DNA from: Aliidiomarina quisquiliarum
GTDB lineage: Bacteria; Pseudomonadota; Gammaproteobacteria; Enterobacterales; Alteromonadaceae
Length of the DNA stretch: 64,000 nt
NCBI RefSeq assembly: GCF_023922585.1
Contig: NZ_JAMFTN010000010.1
Span: 248,420 to 312,419 of the forward strand
Direction of reading: 5' to 3'
Under the pieces are notes generated by a model. That model saw nothing but the letters and a program-made list of their open reading frames with translations. It did not search any database and was not told where the DNA came from. How positions within the stretch are numbered: position 1 is the stretch's first letter; each line of letters begins with the position of its first letter. A program made the translations under genes and the position numbers. Below, piece after piece: positions 24,699 to 33,925 of this stretch.

Positions 24699-27090
24699 AG
24701 CCTCGCTCCTTCAACAACTGAGAGATGGCATCAGCAACAGAAAGGCCTTTGCGCGTTAACTGTTTAATCGCGTTTACATCTTCTGCACGGGACGAGTACA
24801 ACAGCTTGTGAAACGGATCGACGATGAGGCGGCCAATCCCGGTGCCCATTTCGGTAATAAAGAAAATTTCGGAATAGACACCAGTGACGGTATGAACCGT
24901 TTTCAGGTATTCATAGCCGCCTTCACCTAGTGGCAAGCGGCCTTCTTTTTTGAGCGCGTTGATGGTTTCAGCTTTTTGGCCAAGCAGGTACATATTGGCC
25001 GAGTTTTCAGCGATGGCTTTACCTGTTGGGCTGTCATACAAATCGTTGACCGACTGCGTTACCGTTACAGCACTGCCGCCATATTTTCGAAATCGACGGT
25101 AACCCGTCTCGATGAACTTACCGACATCACCTTGAGTCAGCAGATCCCAAGCTTCGTCAATGAACACAATCTTGCGACGATCCCGCTCACCTAAGTACAT
25201 CTCTTGTTGGATTTGGTAGATAAGCTGAAGCAACACCACTTGTTGTAGATGCTTACGCCCCTTGAGTTCTTCTAACTCCAAAACGGTGAAACGGTTTTTG
25301 AAGCGAATATTGTTGTGGCCATTAAAGAAGCGGCCATATTCGCCCTGTGTCGTAAACGGATAGAGCTGCTCACCCACGTCTTGCACACGTCGGTCTTCAT
25401 GATTTTTTAAAGCCTCTGCCACATCATCAACCAACATCGCACGACCTTTTTTCTCCCACAGTTCACGGGTCTGACGTTTTAGGTTGGCCATCTGAAAATC
25501 GGTTAATGACTGCGTAGGTGCGGCCATTGCGGCCAATAACCCAACCAGTACATCCGCTTCTTCGTCATAGTCCTCAACGATTTCAAACGGGTTTAAGCAA
25601 ATGCCACTGTCTCGCCCGAACTGTAAGAACTCACCGTCATAGACTTCACACAGCTTTTCATAAGAGCGGCCAACATCAATCACCCAGCATTGCCCGCCTT
25701 CTGATAGGTAGGAAGAGATGATTTCGTTCACCAGGAATGACTTACCCGATCCCGATTGCGCCGCGATGCAACAATTGTAATTACTGCCCGAGTCATAAAG
25801 GGACACACTCATGATCTGGCCATTACGGGAAACAAAGTTAATCACCGGCGTGCCAGTGCCTTTCCAATCCGCAAACAAAGGCAACAGAGGGATCACATGC
25901 CGTGTCGCCATGGTCTTGAATCGAAACAAGTCGTTCATCGCTTGGCGGTCAGCACCAAATGGCAAGGCATTCAGGAAAATGGGCAAACAGAAGTACTTGT
26001 CTTCCATCAGCTCAAATCCGAGTTCTTTGAAATAAGTTCGAGCATTTGAAACAGAGCTGATGGACGCTTCTTCCGTTGGTGAAAACAGCGTCAAAGTCAT
26101 ATTGGCCCGAATAGGACGATCACCTTCTTGCAAAGCTTCAAAAAGAACATCAAATCCCTTTTTCTTGGCTGCAAGCACCGGCACAAACTTGAGCATCGGG
26201 CCATAGGCCTGATTGACCGCCCATTGACGCTTCGTCTCTAGACGAGATCGCATCGCCTCAGCTGAAGGAAAGTGAATGGTGACATTTAGCAAAAAGCTTC
26301 CGCGTAAACCGCGACTACCCGTCATCATATCGCCCGCAAAACTTGCGGCATGGCCAAACCAGATCCGCTCAGGCAGGCGCTTAAACGATAGGGTTTTAAC
26401 TCGGTAATCACCCAGCATCAGACCTTGACTATCCACTTTGATAGCCCGGTCATAATCCAACACTTGCTCTCGAAGTGGCTTATCTGCCTCACTGCGGATT
26501 GGTGATGGATTACGCCAGGAAGCATCTTTTCCCCAGTTAAGCTGCGCACTTAATGCCGCGAGCCAGTTTCGGTCAGTCATCTCAGTAACGCGAAAACCAA
26601 CCGTTGCCAGCGCTTGAGAGAAAGAAGCCCGAAGCGCGGATGCTCTACTCAACTCACGCTCCGTCGGTATAGGATTTTCCAAAGGCAATTTGCAGGTGAC
26701 TATCAGTTGAAAGTTGCGTACCTGAGTCTGGGTCGATTCTTCTATCGGTTGAACCGTGCCCCCATCGAGGAAATCCGCACGTTTGCGAATAGACGCCCTG
26801 AGCAATGGATCGGATTGACGATGCCGTAAGCCCATCATTCGCTGAATGTCGGTTTGAATATCAGGCGAGGCGTACAGGCCAAATTGCAGCAAAGTGTCTT
26901 TTGGCCAGTCGTTGTTGAGTAGAACATTAACCCTGTCTGCAACAGACTCATCACCACCGGGCAATGGGTCACATAGAAAACCAAAGCCAACACTCTGGTC
27001 TTCCATGAAAAACAGTTGCTCATCGTCGGAATAGGCTAATACTGGCAAGAGCTCTGAAGCGCGTTGCCCTGAATACAGAGAGGCTTTCAT
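24691..27090 (-). CDS. traC: TraC/VirB4-family conjugation ATPase
   Basis: A VirB4-type ATPase of 799 residues that powers pilus assembly and transfer from the cytoplasmic face of the membrane. The N-terminal TraC domain runs to about residue 420. Walker A is AAQSGSGKSFLVNE, Walker B is RKIVFIDEAWDLL, and the late VTQSVNDLYDSPTGKAIAENSANMYLLGQK motif is typical. The ATG at 27090 is preceded by GGAGGGG and overlaps the stop codon of dsbC (TAATG), so I prefer it to a start six codons upstream inside dsbC. Confidence 0.95.
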   Translation of the reverse strand: MKASLYSGQRASELLPVLAYSDDEQLFFMEDQSVGFGFLCDPLPGGDESVADRVNVLLNNDWPKDTLLQFGLYASPDIQTDIQRMMGLRHRQSDPLLRASIRKRADFLDGGTVQPIEESTQTQVRNFQLIVTCKLPLENPIPTERELSRASALRASFSQALATVGFRVTEMTDRNWLAALSAQLNWGKDASWRNPSPIRSEADKPLREQVLDYDRAIKVDSQGLMLGDYRVKTLSFKRLPERIWFGHAASFAGDMMTGSRGLRGSFLLNVTIHFPSAEAMRSRLETKRQWAVNQAYGPMLKFVPVLAAKKKGFDVLFEALQEGDRPIRANMTLTLFSPTEEASISSVSNARTYFKELGFELMEDKYFCLPIFLNALPFGADRQAMNDLFRFKTMATRHVIPLLPLFADWKGTGTPVINFVSRNGQIMSVSLYDSGSNYNCCIAAQSGSGKSFLVNEIISSYLSEGGQCWVIDVGRSYEKLCEVYDGEFLQFGRDSGICLNPFEIVEDYDEEADVLVGLLAAMAAPTQSLTDFQMANLKRQTRELWEKKGRAMLVDDVAEALKNHEDRRVQDVGEQLYPFTTQGEYGRFFNGHNNIRFKNRFTVLELEELKGRKHLQQVVLLQLIYQIQQEMYLGERDRRKIVFIDEAWDLLTQGDVGKFIETGYRRFRKYGGSAVTVTQSVNDLYDSPTGKAIAENSANMYLLGQKAETINALKKEGRLPLGEGGYEYLKTVHTVTGVYSEIFFITEMGTGIGRLIVDPFHKLLYSSRAEDVNAIKQLTRKGLSVADAISQLLKERGYE

Positions 27091-27782
27091 TAACGCCCCT
27101 CCAACCAAGCAGAAAGATCATAAGGACGGCCTCGGCTGATGCGACCATCATTGGCGACAATGAAAGGCACACCTTGAATGCCCAGGATTTGAGCCGTCAC
27201 CAAGGTACGCTGCATTGGTTCTAAGTTGCAGGCATCATCCTGTTCTAGGTTACCAATCCGGCCATTCAGCAATGCATCGGTGGCCGCTTTTTTGTCACGC
27301 GCACAGCCAAGCTGGCGAACCTGACGCTCTGAATCAGGACCAAGCACTGGCACAGGGAGTATTTGGAAGGTGTATTCTTTGGTTAACGGTAAAGCTTGTT
27401 TCAAAAGCTCATGGCAGTGCGGGCATCGTGGGTCAACAAAGACCACCACTTTCTTTTTGCCTTCACCCAGCGTCAGTGGATTCAAATCATCCATTTTTAA
27501 GCCAAGACGACTTAAGTCCAGCGTGTTTCCCGCTTCTCGAATTTCTTCAAGGCTGGTAAGCGGCTTTTTCGACCAGGCATCATAGAGCGTGCCATCAATG
27601 ACGAACCGGCCACTGTCTGACATGAAAACAATACGGCCATTGCTTTCGACCGCTTTCATACCCGTGACAGGTAAAGAAACCATGCCGTCAATTTTGCCAA
27701 CTGGCGACACTTCAGACACAGGTTCAGCTTGAACCAAAGGAGACAGCGCAAGCGCCAGAATGATTGGAGATAGTTTTCGCAT
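27090..27782 (-). CDS. dsbC: DsbC-type periplasmic disulphide isomerase
   Basis: A 230-residue thioredoxin-fold protein with a signal peptide (MRKLSPIILALALSPLVQA). The redox site is DPRCPHCHELL and the cis-Pro loop is QGVPFIVAND. DsbC isomerises wrong disulphides in the periplasm; here it likely serves the cysteine-rich TraN and TraU made from the same operon. The start is preceded by GAGG that is caught in a hairpin (27785-27814). It begins the dsbC-traC-traN block on the far side of hotspot 2. Confidence 0.92.
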   Translation of the reverse strand: MRKLSPIILALALSPLVQAEPVSEVSPVGKIDGMVSLPVTGMKAVESNGRIVFMSDSGRFVIDGTLYDAWSKKPLTSLEEIREAGNTLDLSRLGLKMDDLNPLTLGEGKKKVVVFVDPRCPHCHELLKQALPLTKEYTFQILPVPVLGPDSERQVRQLGCARDKKAATDALLNGRIGNLEQDDACNLEPMQRTLVTAQILGIQGVPFIVANDGRISRGRPYDLSAWLEGR

Positions 27783-27784
27783 GA

Positions 27785-27814
27785 GGAGTCCTCGTTAATG
27801 TAAATCGAGGCTCC
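27785..27814 (-). promoter_or_regulatory. SD-burying hairpin of dsbC
   Basis: On the minus strand GGAG+CCTCG pairs with CGAGG+CTCC with one bulged A and an 11-nt loop. The GAGG ribosome site is in the stem. Only the proximal type of hairpin is present; no CCC/GGG distal hairpin was seen. Confidence 0.6.
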
Positions 27815-28160
27815 AGTCTATGCAGTTGTCCTATGTGGACTCGGTTAGATAGATTGAAGAATTGGATGCCTTGCTAGGGTGCCACTTGTTGTTACGCACT
27901 ATTAGTTCAGGTATAGCTTTCATTCTGGCAGTCTTACAGGCTTCCCCCAATTCATCTAGTTTATCTAAACCCGCTTTTTCACACTCTGGGTGTTAAAATT
28001 CATCACTGTGTAAACTAACCAAGTCCTTTTAATACTCCCAGAGGTCAAGTTGACAAATTTGACACCTTTTAGCGTCATTGTTGTCAACTTGCGCTCCATA
28101 AAAAATAAGTCTACACTTATGGCATGTTTAAGTGTCACCCTTGATAACTAGAGGCGTATT
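27815..28160 (+). promoter_or_regulatory. mosAT promoter and candidate MosA operator
   Basis: CAAGTTGACAA (28046-28056) and TTGTCAACTTG (28081-28091) are a perfect 11-bp inverted repeat with 24 bases between. A promoter with TTGCGC (28089-28094) and TACACT (28112-28117), 17 bases apart, overlaps the right arm. This suits autorepression by the antitoxin. The left part of the stretch holds the dsbC upstream region with no clear element. Confidence 0.55.
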
Positions 28161-28697
28161 GTGAAAAAGGCTGAGGCAATTAAAAAGCTCTTAGAATATG
28201 ACAAGCGTGGTCGCTGTGTTTTTACTAATTCAGATCTGGCGAAAATCTTTCATCAAGATAATGAACGAGCATTGCGTGCGGGAATTAAACGTTTGCAAGA
28301 CGATGGCTTACTCACCCGAATCATTAATGGTGTGTACTTATACAATTTAGCGCAGTCGAAAGGCAGCGATACGTTGGAGCAAATTGCTAAAACCATTCGG
28401 CGTGGAGAATATAACTACATTAGCCTAGAGTCTGCACTTTCTGATTTTGGAGTTATTTCGCAAATTCCAGTAGATCGCTTAACTGTTATGACAACGGGAC
28501 GTTCCGGTGAATTCAAAACACCTTTGGGTACAATTGAATTTACGCATACGAAACGAGATCCAATGGATATTTTAGAAAATACCAGTTTAGTCGGCAGACC
28601 GCTTAGGTTAGCAACGAAACAAACTGCATACAGAGACTTAAAACGAGTTGGCCGAAATACACATTTAGTAAGCAAGGATGGGCTATATGAAAATTGA
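28161..28697 (+). CDS. mosA: MosA antitoxin (AbiEi-like)
   Basis: A 178-residue antitoxin of the AbiEi type. The N terminus is a winged helix-turn-helix (TNSDLAKIFHQDNERALRAGIKRL, DDGLLTRIINGVYLYN) for DNA binding; the rest (YNYISLESALSDFGVIS, LGTIEFTHTKRDP) is the usual AbiEi C-terminal region. With the overlapping downstream gene it forms the pair known in SXT as mosAT, which stabilises the ICE against loss. The perfect inverted repeat in its promoter is a likely self-binding site. It is plus strand, opposite to the flanking transfer genes, in hotspot 2. Confidence 0.88.
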   Translation: MKKAEAIKKLLEYDKRGRCVFTNSDLAKIFHQDNERALRAGIKRLQDDGLLTRIINGVYLYNLAQSKGSDTLEQIAKTIRRGEYNYISLESALSDFGVISQIPVDRLTVMTTGRSGEFKTPLGTIEFTHTKRDPMDILENTSLVGRPLRLATKQTAYRDLKRVGRNTHLVSKDGLYEN

Positions 28698-29607
28698 TCA
28701 AGAAAATTTCGCGCAATTGGTAAATAAAGCAATGCAGGTTGAAAATGTATCTCATATGCGTTCAGTGATAGAGAAAGAGCTCTTACACTACGATATTTTA
28801 TTTGCGCTAGAGAAAGGTGGACTTCTAGATAAACTAACTTTTCAAGGTGGCACTTCATTGCGCCTTTGTTATGGCGGCAATCGTTTCAGCGAAGATCTGG
28901 ATTTTGCTGGCGGGAAGGATTTCAGCTCAGCAATGTTGGCAGACATGAAACATTGTATAGAAAAGTACATTGGCGAACGATACGGGCTTGAAGTGACAGT
29001 AAAAGAACCAAAGGATCTAAAGCAAGATCCTAAATATTCTGAATTGAGCATTGATAAGTGGCAAATAGCGGTAGTGACTTCTCCTGAGAGAAAAGATCTG
29101 CCAAAACAAAAAATCAAAGTAGAAGTGGCAAACATTCCAGCCTATACAAGAGAGCCGCAACCTCTTCAAATAAACTACGATTTTTTGCCTGATGGATACA
29201 GTGATACGCTAATTCTGACAGAAAGCTTGGATGAGGTCATGGCGGATAAAATCATTTCTTTACCTGCCACTACAAGGTATGTCCGCCACCGAGATGTATG
29301 GGATTTAGCTTGGTTACAGCAACAAGGCGCGACACTCAATATGGACTTAGTTAAAAACAAGGTGTCAGATTATAAACTTGAGCACTTCAACAAAATGTTG
29401 GAAAACTTTCTCGAACGACTTCCTGATATTGTGTCTAGTGAAGCGTTCATTGCAGAAATGAAACGTTTCTTACCAACAGATGTATTTGATAGAACCCTAG
29501 CTCAGGATAAGTTTCAAGTTTACCTGCAAAATACTTTGGCGAAACTATTTAAAACTGTGAGTAACGAGTTACTAGGCAACGTTACTAATAATGAGTTTAG
29601 AATGTAA
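28687..29607 (+). CDS. mosT: MosT toxin (AbiEii-like nucleotidyltransferase)
   Basis: A 306-residue AbiEii/DUF1814 nucleotidyltransferase-like toxin. The signature is FQGGTSLRLCYGGNRFSEDLDF at about residues 49-70, with the Asp pair of the active site, followed by KIKVEVANIPAYTREPQPL, a hydrophobic LILTESLDEVMADKI and VRHRDVWDLAWL. Related toxins transfer nucleotides to tRNA or other RNA; for MosT the target is not shown here. The ATG at 28687 is preceded by AAGGA and lies inside mosA, overlapping it by 11 bases; three codons upstream another ATG exists. Toxin and antitoxin are thus coupled. Confidence 0.88.
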   Translation: MKIDQENFAQLVNKAMQVENVSHMRSVIEKELLHYDILFALEKGGLLDKLTFQGGTSLRLCYGGNRFSEDLDFAGGKDFSSAMLADMKHCIEKYIGERYGLEVTVKEPKDLKQDPKYSELSIDKWQIAVVTSPERKDLPKQKIKVEVANIPAYTREPQPLQINYDFLPDGYSDTLILTESLDEVMADKIISLPATTRYVRHRDVWDLAWLQQQGATLNMDLVKNKVSDYKLEHFNKMLENFLERLPDIVSSEAFIAEMKRFLPTDVFDRTLAQDKFQVYLQNTLAKLFKTVSNELLGNVTNNEFRM

Positions 29608-29613
29608 AAAATC

Positions 29614-29667
29614 GGGTCTAAAAAGCAGTGACTTTGTAGACCCAAACCTATTAAAAGGCCTCTTTTG
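29614..29667. terminator. Convergent terminators between mosT and traA
   Basis: GGGTCTA (29614-29620) and TAGACCC (29637-29643) form a stem after mosT. AAAAGGCCTCTTTT (29654-29667) gives a weak stem before a T-rich end for traA on the other strand. Both are modest. Confidence 0.5.
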
Positions 29668-29673
29668 AGTTTA

Positions 29674-30060
29674 TCAGGTGCCCAGTAAGACGGCGCTGAT
29701 TGCTGGAACAGTTGTGCCAATAACTTCTTGAGTGCTGGCAACAACAGGTAAGGTTGCAGACATAACACTTTCAACGACGGTTGGCGTATTGTAGAGACCC
29801 ATACCGCCACCAATGCCCAAGGCAAAAGCCATCAAGCTTTGGCGGGCGATACCGCCCACAATACCCACCAGAACCATGGCTCCCGCTACGATCCGTCCCA
29901 AAGTACCTTGGGTCCAATCTTTTAGGGTATCCCACACATCAGTGAAAGCATCACCACCGGTGCCCGCAAATGAGGGCTCCGAAATCATTAACGCCATCAA
30001 ACCAAGCGCACCAATGGTCATTAGGCGCTGAGTCTGAATGCTGCGAACTGCATTTGTCAT
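29674..30060 (-). CDS. traA: TraA pilin precursor
   Basis: A 128-residue propilin. It has a long leader ending ISEPSFAG, a mature region of about 95 residues, and two hydrophobic segments (TLGRIVAGAMVLVGIVGGIA and SLMAFALGIGGGMGLYN), the pattern of F-type pilins. The mature subunit forms the conjugative pilus used to reach recipients. It is the last gene of the traL-to-traA block before hotspot 2. Its ATG overlaps the TGA of traV (ATGA-type junction). Confidence 0.88.
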   Translation of the reverse strand: MTNAVRSIQTQRLMTIGALGLMALMISEPSFAGTGGDAFTDVWDTLKDWTQGTLGRIVAGAMVLVGIVGGIARQSLMAFALGIGGGMGLYNTPTVVESVMSATLPVVASTQEVIGTTVPAISAVLLGT

Positions 30061-30629
30061 TCGTTAGTTTCTCCGTAGATACTCAAGTTATCGCGCATAC
30101 CATCAGCTCCCGCTGAGGCTGAATCGCTTTGAGTCTGAAGTGGACGTAGCACTGGCGAAACCGTTCGAGGTGCTGACACCCCAATATCCCACCGGCGCGG
30201 TTCAATTTCGGTAAACACGTAGCTGGATAAATTCAGATCTCCACGGTCATCCTCCCAAGGCGCAATCCAAATTCGCATCACCCTTGAAGGAATACGAATA
30301 GGTGCAGATTGCTGCGTCTCAGGTAATGCTGGATGGCTCAGCAGCCCTGTCTCTAAATCAGATTGTGAATACCCAGAGGGAGAACCAATTCGAGTCGCCA
30401 CAGCATCAATCGTCTTGGGTGCAGCCCCATTACTGGTAAGCTCATAGACTTCACGAGCGGATAAACAGCGCACACCGTCAGGCATACCTGGGCATCCATA
30501 TTCACTACTCCCAAGACCCAATGAACTACAGCCAGACAATAAGGTTGAGCCGACTGCCAATAAAAGTAATCCAGCTTTAGACCACTGTTTTGACTGGTGC
30601 TTTGGGTTGTTCTGCATTGATGTCGTCAT
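30057..30629 (-). CDS. traV: TraV outer-membrane lipoprotein
   Basis: A 190-residue lipoprotein. The lipobox LLSGC lies near residue 34 after a hydrophobic stretch, so the mature protein starts at Cys and is lipid-anchored. TraV forms the outer-membrane core with TraB and TraK. Mature cysteines YGCPGMPDGVRCLSAREVY are typical. I chose the ATG at 30629, preceded by GAGGAG; a longer frame of 216 codons begins inside traB and has no leader logic. It overlaps traA by four bases. Confidence 0.88.
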   Translation of the reverse strand: MTTSMQNNPKHQSKQWSKAGLLLLAVGSTLLSGCSSLGLGSSEYGCPGMPDGVRCLSAREVYELTSNGAAPKTIDAVATRIGSPSGYSQSDLETGLLSHPALPETQQSAPIRIPSRVMRIWIAPWEDDRGDLNLSSYVFTEIEPRRWDIGVSAPRTVSPVLRPLQTQSDSASAGADGMRDNLSIYGETNE

Positions 30630-30703
30630 GGTTAACTCTCCTCTGGATACACATCTTATTGTCTGAAACGGACTTCGATCGGTTAGCAACATGCAGGATT
30701 TTT

Positions 30704-31993
30704 TCATCTTCTTGCACCTCCCCCTTGCGAAGCGGTCAATGACAATGAGGCCCCACGAGTGACTATGACTTCAATTTTCCTTGCAGCGTCTACCTCTATG
30801 ACTGGGAACATATTTTCAGCCATGTCCAAATAGAACTTGGCCACTCGATCCAATGCTTTACCTGTGCCTTTAATCGCAGCGCCTTGTAATGCTTCTTGGC
30901 TCATGACTTGCTGGTACAGCTGAGTATCACCGGCATTACCTGTCTGAATCGTTGGTACAGGATTCACATCAAATGCGCCAGCCAAGCCCTGAAGGAATCC
31001 GGCCATCATCGATTTGGCCACCAGCTGGCCTTGTTTCGACACTAATCGGCCACGAATACCGGCTTTGCCGTCTTCACCTACGGCATAAGAATCCAGTCGC
31101 GTTTCAATGACGCCACCATCTTCTCTCACACATGAAATGGTCTCGCCTCGCAAATAGGCACGCTCAGAGCTCAAATCACCGTAACCTGCGGCGATTAAGA
31201 AACACTCTTTGATATCCGCTCTAAATCGGTTGGGTAAAATGGCTTCCTTTTGAATCCTCAGCAATGCAGGAAAAGGCTCGCGTCTTGCGGACTCGTGAGT
31301 AGGAGCATCCAAACCTGTGATCAAAGTACCTGAGATGATGCTGCCCGCCGGTAGATACAAAGGCGGCGCTTCTTGTACAACAACCTCTGGTTCAGCAACC
31401 ACTTCAGGCTCAATCATACGAATCGTGATGGGCGGCAATGGAACATCCCGAGCTCGTGTACCTTGGCCATTGGTTGGCTGCTGATAGAGCGGATCAGGCA
31501 GCGGCGCATTGGCAAAATAGTCGCCTGGGTTAGACGGCAGTGGCTTTTCGTCTTTAGGCAATTCCATGGCAGATAAAGGCACTTCGAAACGGCTATTTGT
31601 GCCTTCAACTGCTGCATCACCTCCAGCGCGAACATCATCAAGTTCCGCTCTAAGGCGGGCCAGCTCCGCATTGACCTCACTTGGTATAGAAGGTGAACCA
31701 GGGCTTAACCGTCCTGAATCAACGTCACGGCGCAAGCGTTCAACTTCACGGCGTAACTGCTCGTTGCGCTCACTGAGTAGTTTTACGTTCGCAGCCAAAC
31801 TATCGACCCCAACATCACGAGTATTGGTATCCGTAAGAATGTGCCGGATCGTTTCCTGTCGGTTCCGACTGCTTGAGCCATCGTCAGGATTAGGTGAAAA
31901 CACCATCACCATAAGGATGAGACCACCAGCAATACCAGCAACCGATAGACCCCGCTTCATGTTCGGGCTCATTTGTTCCCATTGTGCTTTCAT
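30704..31993 (-). CDS. traB: TraB core-complex protein (VirB10-like)
   Basis: A 429-residue VirB10-type protein. One N-terminal membrane segment (GLSVAGIAGGLILMVMVFS) is followed by a coiled-coil (LAANVKLLSERNEQLRREVERL), a proline-rich linker, and a C-terminal beta-barrel-like domain (LPAGSIISGTLITGLDAPTH, FRADIKECFLIAAGYGDLSSERAYLRGETISC). It bridges the inner and outer membranes and transmits energy to the channel. The stop lies close to traV and the start three bases after traK. Confidence 0.93.
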   Translation of the reverse strand: MKAQWEQMSPNMKRGLSVAGIAGGLILMVMVFSPNPDDGSSSRNRQETIRHILTDTNTRDVGVDSLAANVKLLSERNEQLRREVERLRRDVDSGRLSPGSPSIPSEVNAELARLRAELDDVRAGGDAAVEGTNSRFEVPLSAMELPKDEKPLPSNPGDYFANAPLPDPLYQQPTNGQGTRARDVPLPPITIRMIEPEVVAEPEVVVQEAPPLYLPAGSIISGTLITGLDAPTHESARREPFPALLRIQKEAILPNRFRADIKECFLIAAGYGDLSSERAYLRGETISCVREDGGVIETRLDSYAVGEDGKAGIRGRLVSKQGQLVAKSMMAGFLQGLAGAFDVNPVPTIQTGNAGDTQLYQQVMSQEALQGAAIKGTGKALDRVAKFYLDMAENMFPVIEVDAARKIEVIVTRGASLSLTASQGGGARR

Positions 31994-31995
31994 CG

Positions 31996-32895
31996 TTATT
32001 CACCTCCCACAAGAAGCGAAGGTCGCTGACTTTCCACCGCTTCTTCACGATGATTACGAACAACCACATACAACTCAGTCTTTTCACCCGGCAACAAGAT
32101 ATTGCGAGGCCAGTAGGCGCTTGCCACTATATCTGGTGCATGACAGGCTGTTTCACTGGATTCTATCGGTTCATCGGCAAAGCTTTCAACCAGTCCTACA
32201 TAGACAGTGAAGTAATGTCCCGTCACAATTTGCCCCTGCTTAAAACCAAACTTTAAACCTGGCTGAAAACATTTCGGGCTTGTGTCAGTTTGGCCAGCTA
32301 AACGGATGTCATAGCTTTGTGGTAACTCATTTAGTGCAAGGCGTCTGAGTAAATCACGTAAGCTATCGACGTATGGCTGAGCCGTTTCCCAAGTGGCGGC
32401 TTTTCGGTTAACGACGCCCTTAATAGGCCACTGCTGACCATCAATAGCTAAGGTGATTTCACGCGGTGGAATACGACGAGGTACTAAGGTGACTGATAAT
32501 GCGGGCGCTTCCTGACCAGGCGGAGTGATGTAAAGTGAAACCGGTGATTCTTTGTCCGTGGCCACATATACAACATTCCCCTTGATTTGCGTCTGAGCAT
32601 CACTGGTTGTTCTCACCTGAGGCGATTCAAACGGCGTCACAATCCGATTCAGATGCCCAAGAGCTACAGGGATCAGTTCATTAACCCCCGGTGTCATCAG
32701 TAACGTTGTTGGCACATCCGTTGAAACCGTATTGGTTTGAACAGGTGGATTTGCTGTAGCAGACTGCTTCATCACACTGGCTGGCACAATCGGCAATTTC
32801 ACGTCTGCATACGACGCTTGAGATAACAGGACGCCACTCAAGCACATTGCGATTAAGCCTGGTGTCATCAATCGACTAATTTTGGTTCGCATCAT
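31996..32895 (-). CDS. traK: TraK core-complex protein (VirB9-like)
   Basis: A 299-residue periplasmic protein with a signal peptide (LIAMCLSGVLLSQASYA). The body is beta-rich with VNELIPVALGHLNRIVTPFESPQVRT, KGNVVYVATDKESPVSLYITPPG, and a C-terminal WPRNILLPGEKTELYVVVRN, as in TraK secretins of F-type systems. It is the VirB9-like ring component that joins TraV and TraB. Its start overlaps traE by 20 bases and its end is two bases from traB. Confidence 0.9.
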   Translation of the reverse strand: MMRTKISRLMTPGLIAMCLSGVLLSQASYADVKLPIVPASVMKQSATANPPVQTNTVSTDVPTTLLMTPGVNELIPVALGHLNRIVTPFESPQVRTTSDAQTQIKGNVVYVATDKESPVSLYITPPGQEAPALSVTLVPRRIPPREITLAIDGQQWPIKGVVNRKAATWETAQPYVDSLRDLLRRLALNELPQSYDIRLAGQTDTSPKCFQPGLKFGFKQGQIVTGHYFTVYVGLVESFADEPIESSETACHAPDIVASAYWPRNILLPGEKTELYVVVRNHREEAVESQRPSLLVGGE

Positions 32896-33502
32896 TCACC
32901 CTCCGGTTTTGCTCTTGGGTCAACTTTTCACGAACTCGCTTCGTTCTAGCTTGCCCTTCATACGTATCCATCCAACTGAGCTTTGGACGGTATTGCTCAA
33001 TATCGATATCAAACTCATAGGTGCGAGTTTGGCGCTGTTCATCTCCAGATGGTCCAGAGACCAAGGAATAACCGGTCACAAAGACATGGCCGGTTTCATA
33101 CTCATACTCCACTTGTCTGGGTTGGAATTTGAGCGTGACTCGGTCTTCGCGGATTTGCCTTGCCTGAATCTCCAGTGCATCGACCACTTGCTGGTACACC
33201 GCTGGAGAAAGTAGCGGCTCAATAGCAACCCGGATAAAAGACACATTACCCGGCGTCACGTTGCCCATAAGCTCAGCCAGGTAGAGTCCCCAGGATTCCA
33301 GGTAAGGTTGAGTAGCCTGGTTTCGTGACACTTCAGCCGTTTCAGACAAGGTTGGTGGTTGAATGGCTACCACTGTATTGCGAGAAAATGCTGCTACCGC
33401 AAGCAGCAAGTTAGATAGCACCAGCACTGCAATCAGAAACCGTTGCCATCGGTTCTCTAATTGCGTGCCTTGCCATGATTTTAAAAACACGTCGAACTTC
33501 AC
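32876..33502 (-). CDS. traE: TraE (VirB8-like) inner-membrane protein
   Basis: A 208-residue protein. An N-terminal membrane segment (FLIAVLVLSNLLLAVAAFSR) is followed by a periplasmic domain of TraE/VirB8 type (YLESWGLYLAELMGNVTPGNVSFIRVAIEPLLSP, and a late GHVFVTGYSLVSGPSGDEQ). It is an assembly factor of the inner-membrane part of the transfer machine. It overlaps traL by four bases and traK by 20, showing tight coupling in the traLEKBVA operon. Confidence 0.9.
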   Translation of the reverse strand: MKFDVFLKSWQGTQLENRWQRFLIAVLVLSNLLLAVAAFSRNTVVAIQPPTLSETAEVSRNQATQPYLESWGLYLAELMGNVTPGNVSFIRVAIEPLLSPAVYQQVVDALEIQARQIREDRVTLKFQPRQVEYEYETGHVFVTGYSLVSGPSGDEQRQTRTYEFDIDIEQYRPKLSWMDTYEGQARTKRVREKLTQEQNRRVNDANQN

Positions 33503-33780
33503 GGCAGATAGCTCCTGATAAATGGGTTAGGGATCGTCTTGGCTTTGGTTGGCAACAGTCCGGCCCAGTAGATGGCGTGAAGAATAAAACCATCTGGGCG
33601 ACCATCACGAAAACGCCGATAGAGCTTGGTTGTCACCAACCCCAACAGGCATAAAACCAAGGCATTACCGGTAAAAATGCCGATCACTAGCCCCAACAGA
33701 ATGGGAGCCATCTCATCGGCACTCCAAAGCAGGAAGTGCGGCGGGTCATCGATATAGGACGGAATACTCACAGGTTCCAT
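33499..33780 (-). CDS. traL: TraL (VirB3-like) membrane protein
   Basis: A small protein of 93 residues with two hydrophobic stretches (MAPILLGLVIGIFTGNALVLCLLGLVTT region), the form of TraL. It anchors the ATPase to the membrane side of the channel. I chose the ATG at 33780, behind GAGGAG; a GTG two codons upstream is possible. The ribosome site is caught in a nine-pair hairpin (33783-33812). It is the first gene of the traLEKBVA operon, downstream of hotspot 1. Confidence 0.88.
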   Translation of the reverse strand: MEPVSIPSYIDDPPHFLLWSADEMAPILLGLVIGIFTGNALVLCLLGLVTTKLYRRFRDGRPDGFILHAIYWAGLLPTKAKTIPNPFIRSYLP

Positions 33781-33782
33781 AG

Positions 33783-33812
33783 TCACTCCTCGTTGTTTGA
33801 ATTGAGAAGTGA
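33783..33812 (-). promoter_or_regulatory. SD-burying hairpin of traL
   Basis: On the minus strand TCACTTCTC pairs with GAGGAGTGA over nine positions with one G-U pair and a 12-nt loop. GAGGAG is the traL ribosome site. There is no CCC/GGG distal hairpin. Confidence 0.62.
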
Positions 33813-33925
33813 AGAATGCCTTGGGATTGACAGCTTCAGTGGTCAGCTAGATGCCGAATTCTTGAAGGTTTTGAGGGTTCTACTCAGACAAGACGGTTAA
33901 GTTCTAGACAAACCGCGCAACCAGA

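Noticed and set aside
28415-28858. A 147-codon minus-strand frame across mosA and mosT
   Set aside because: It is antisense to two well-supported genes and resembles no family.
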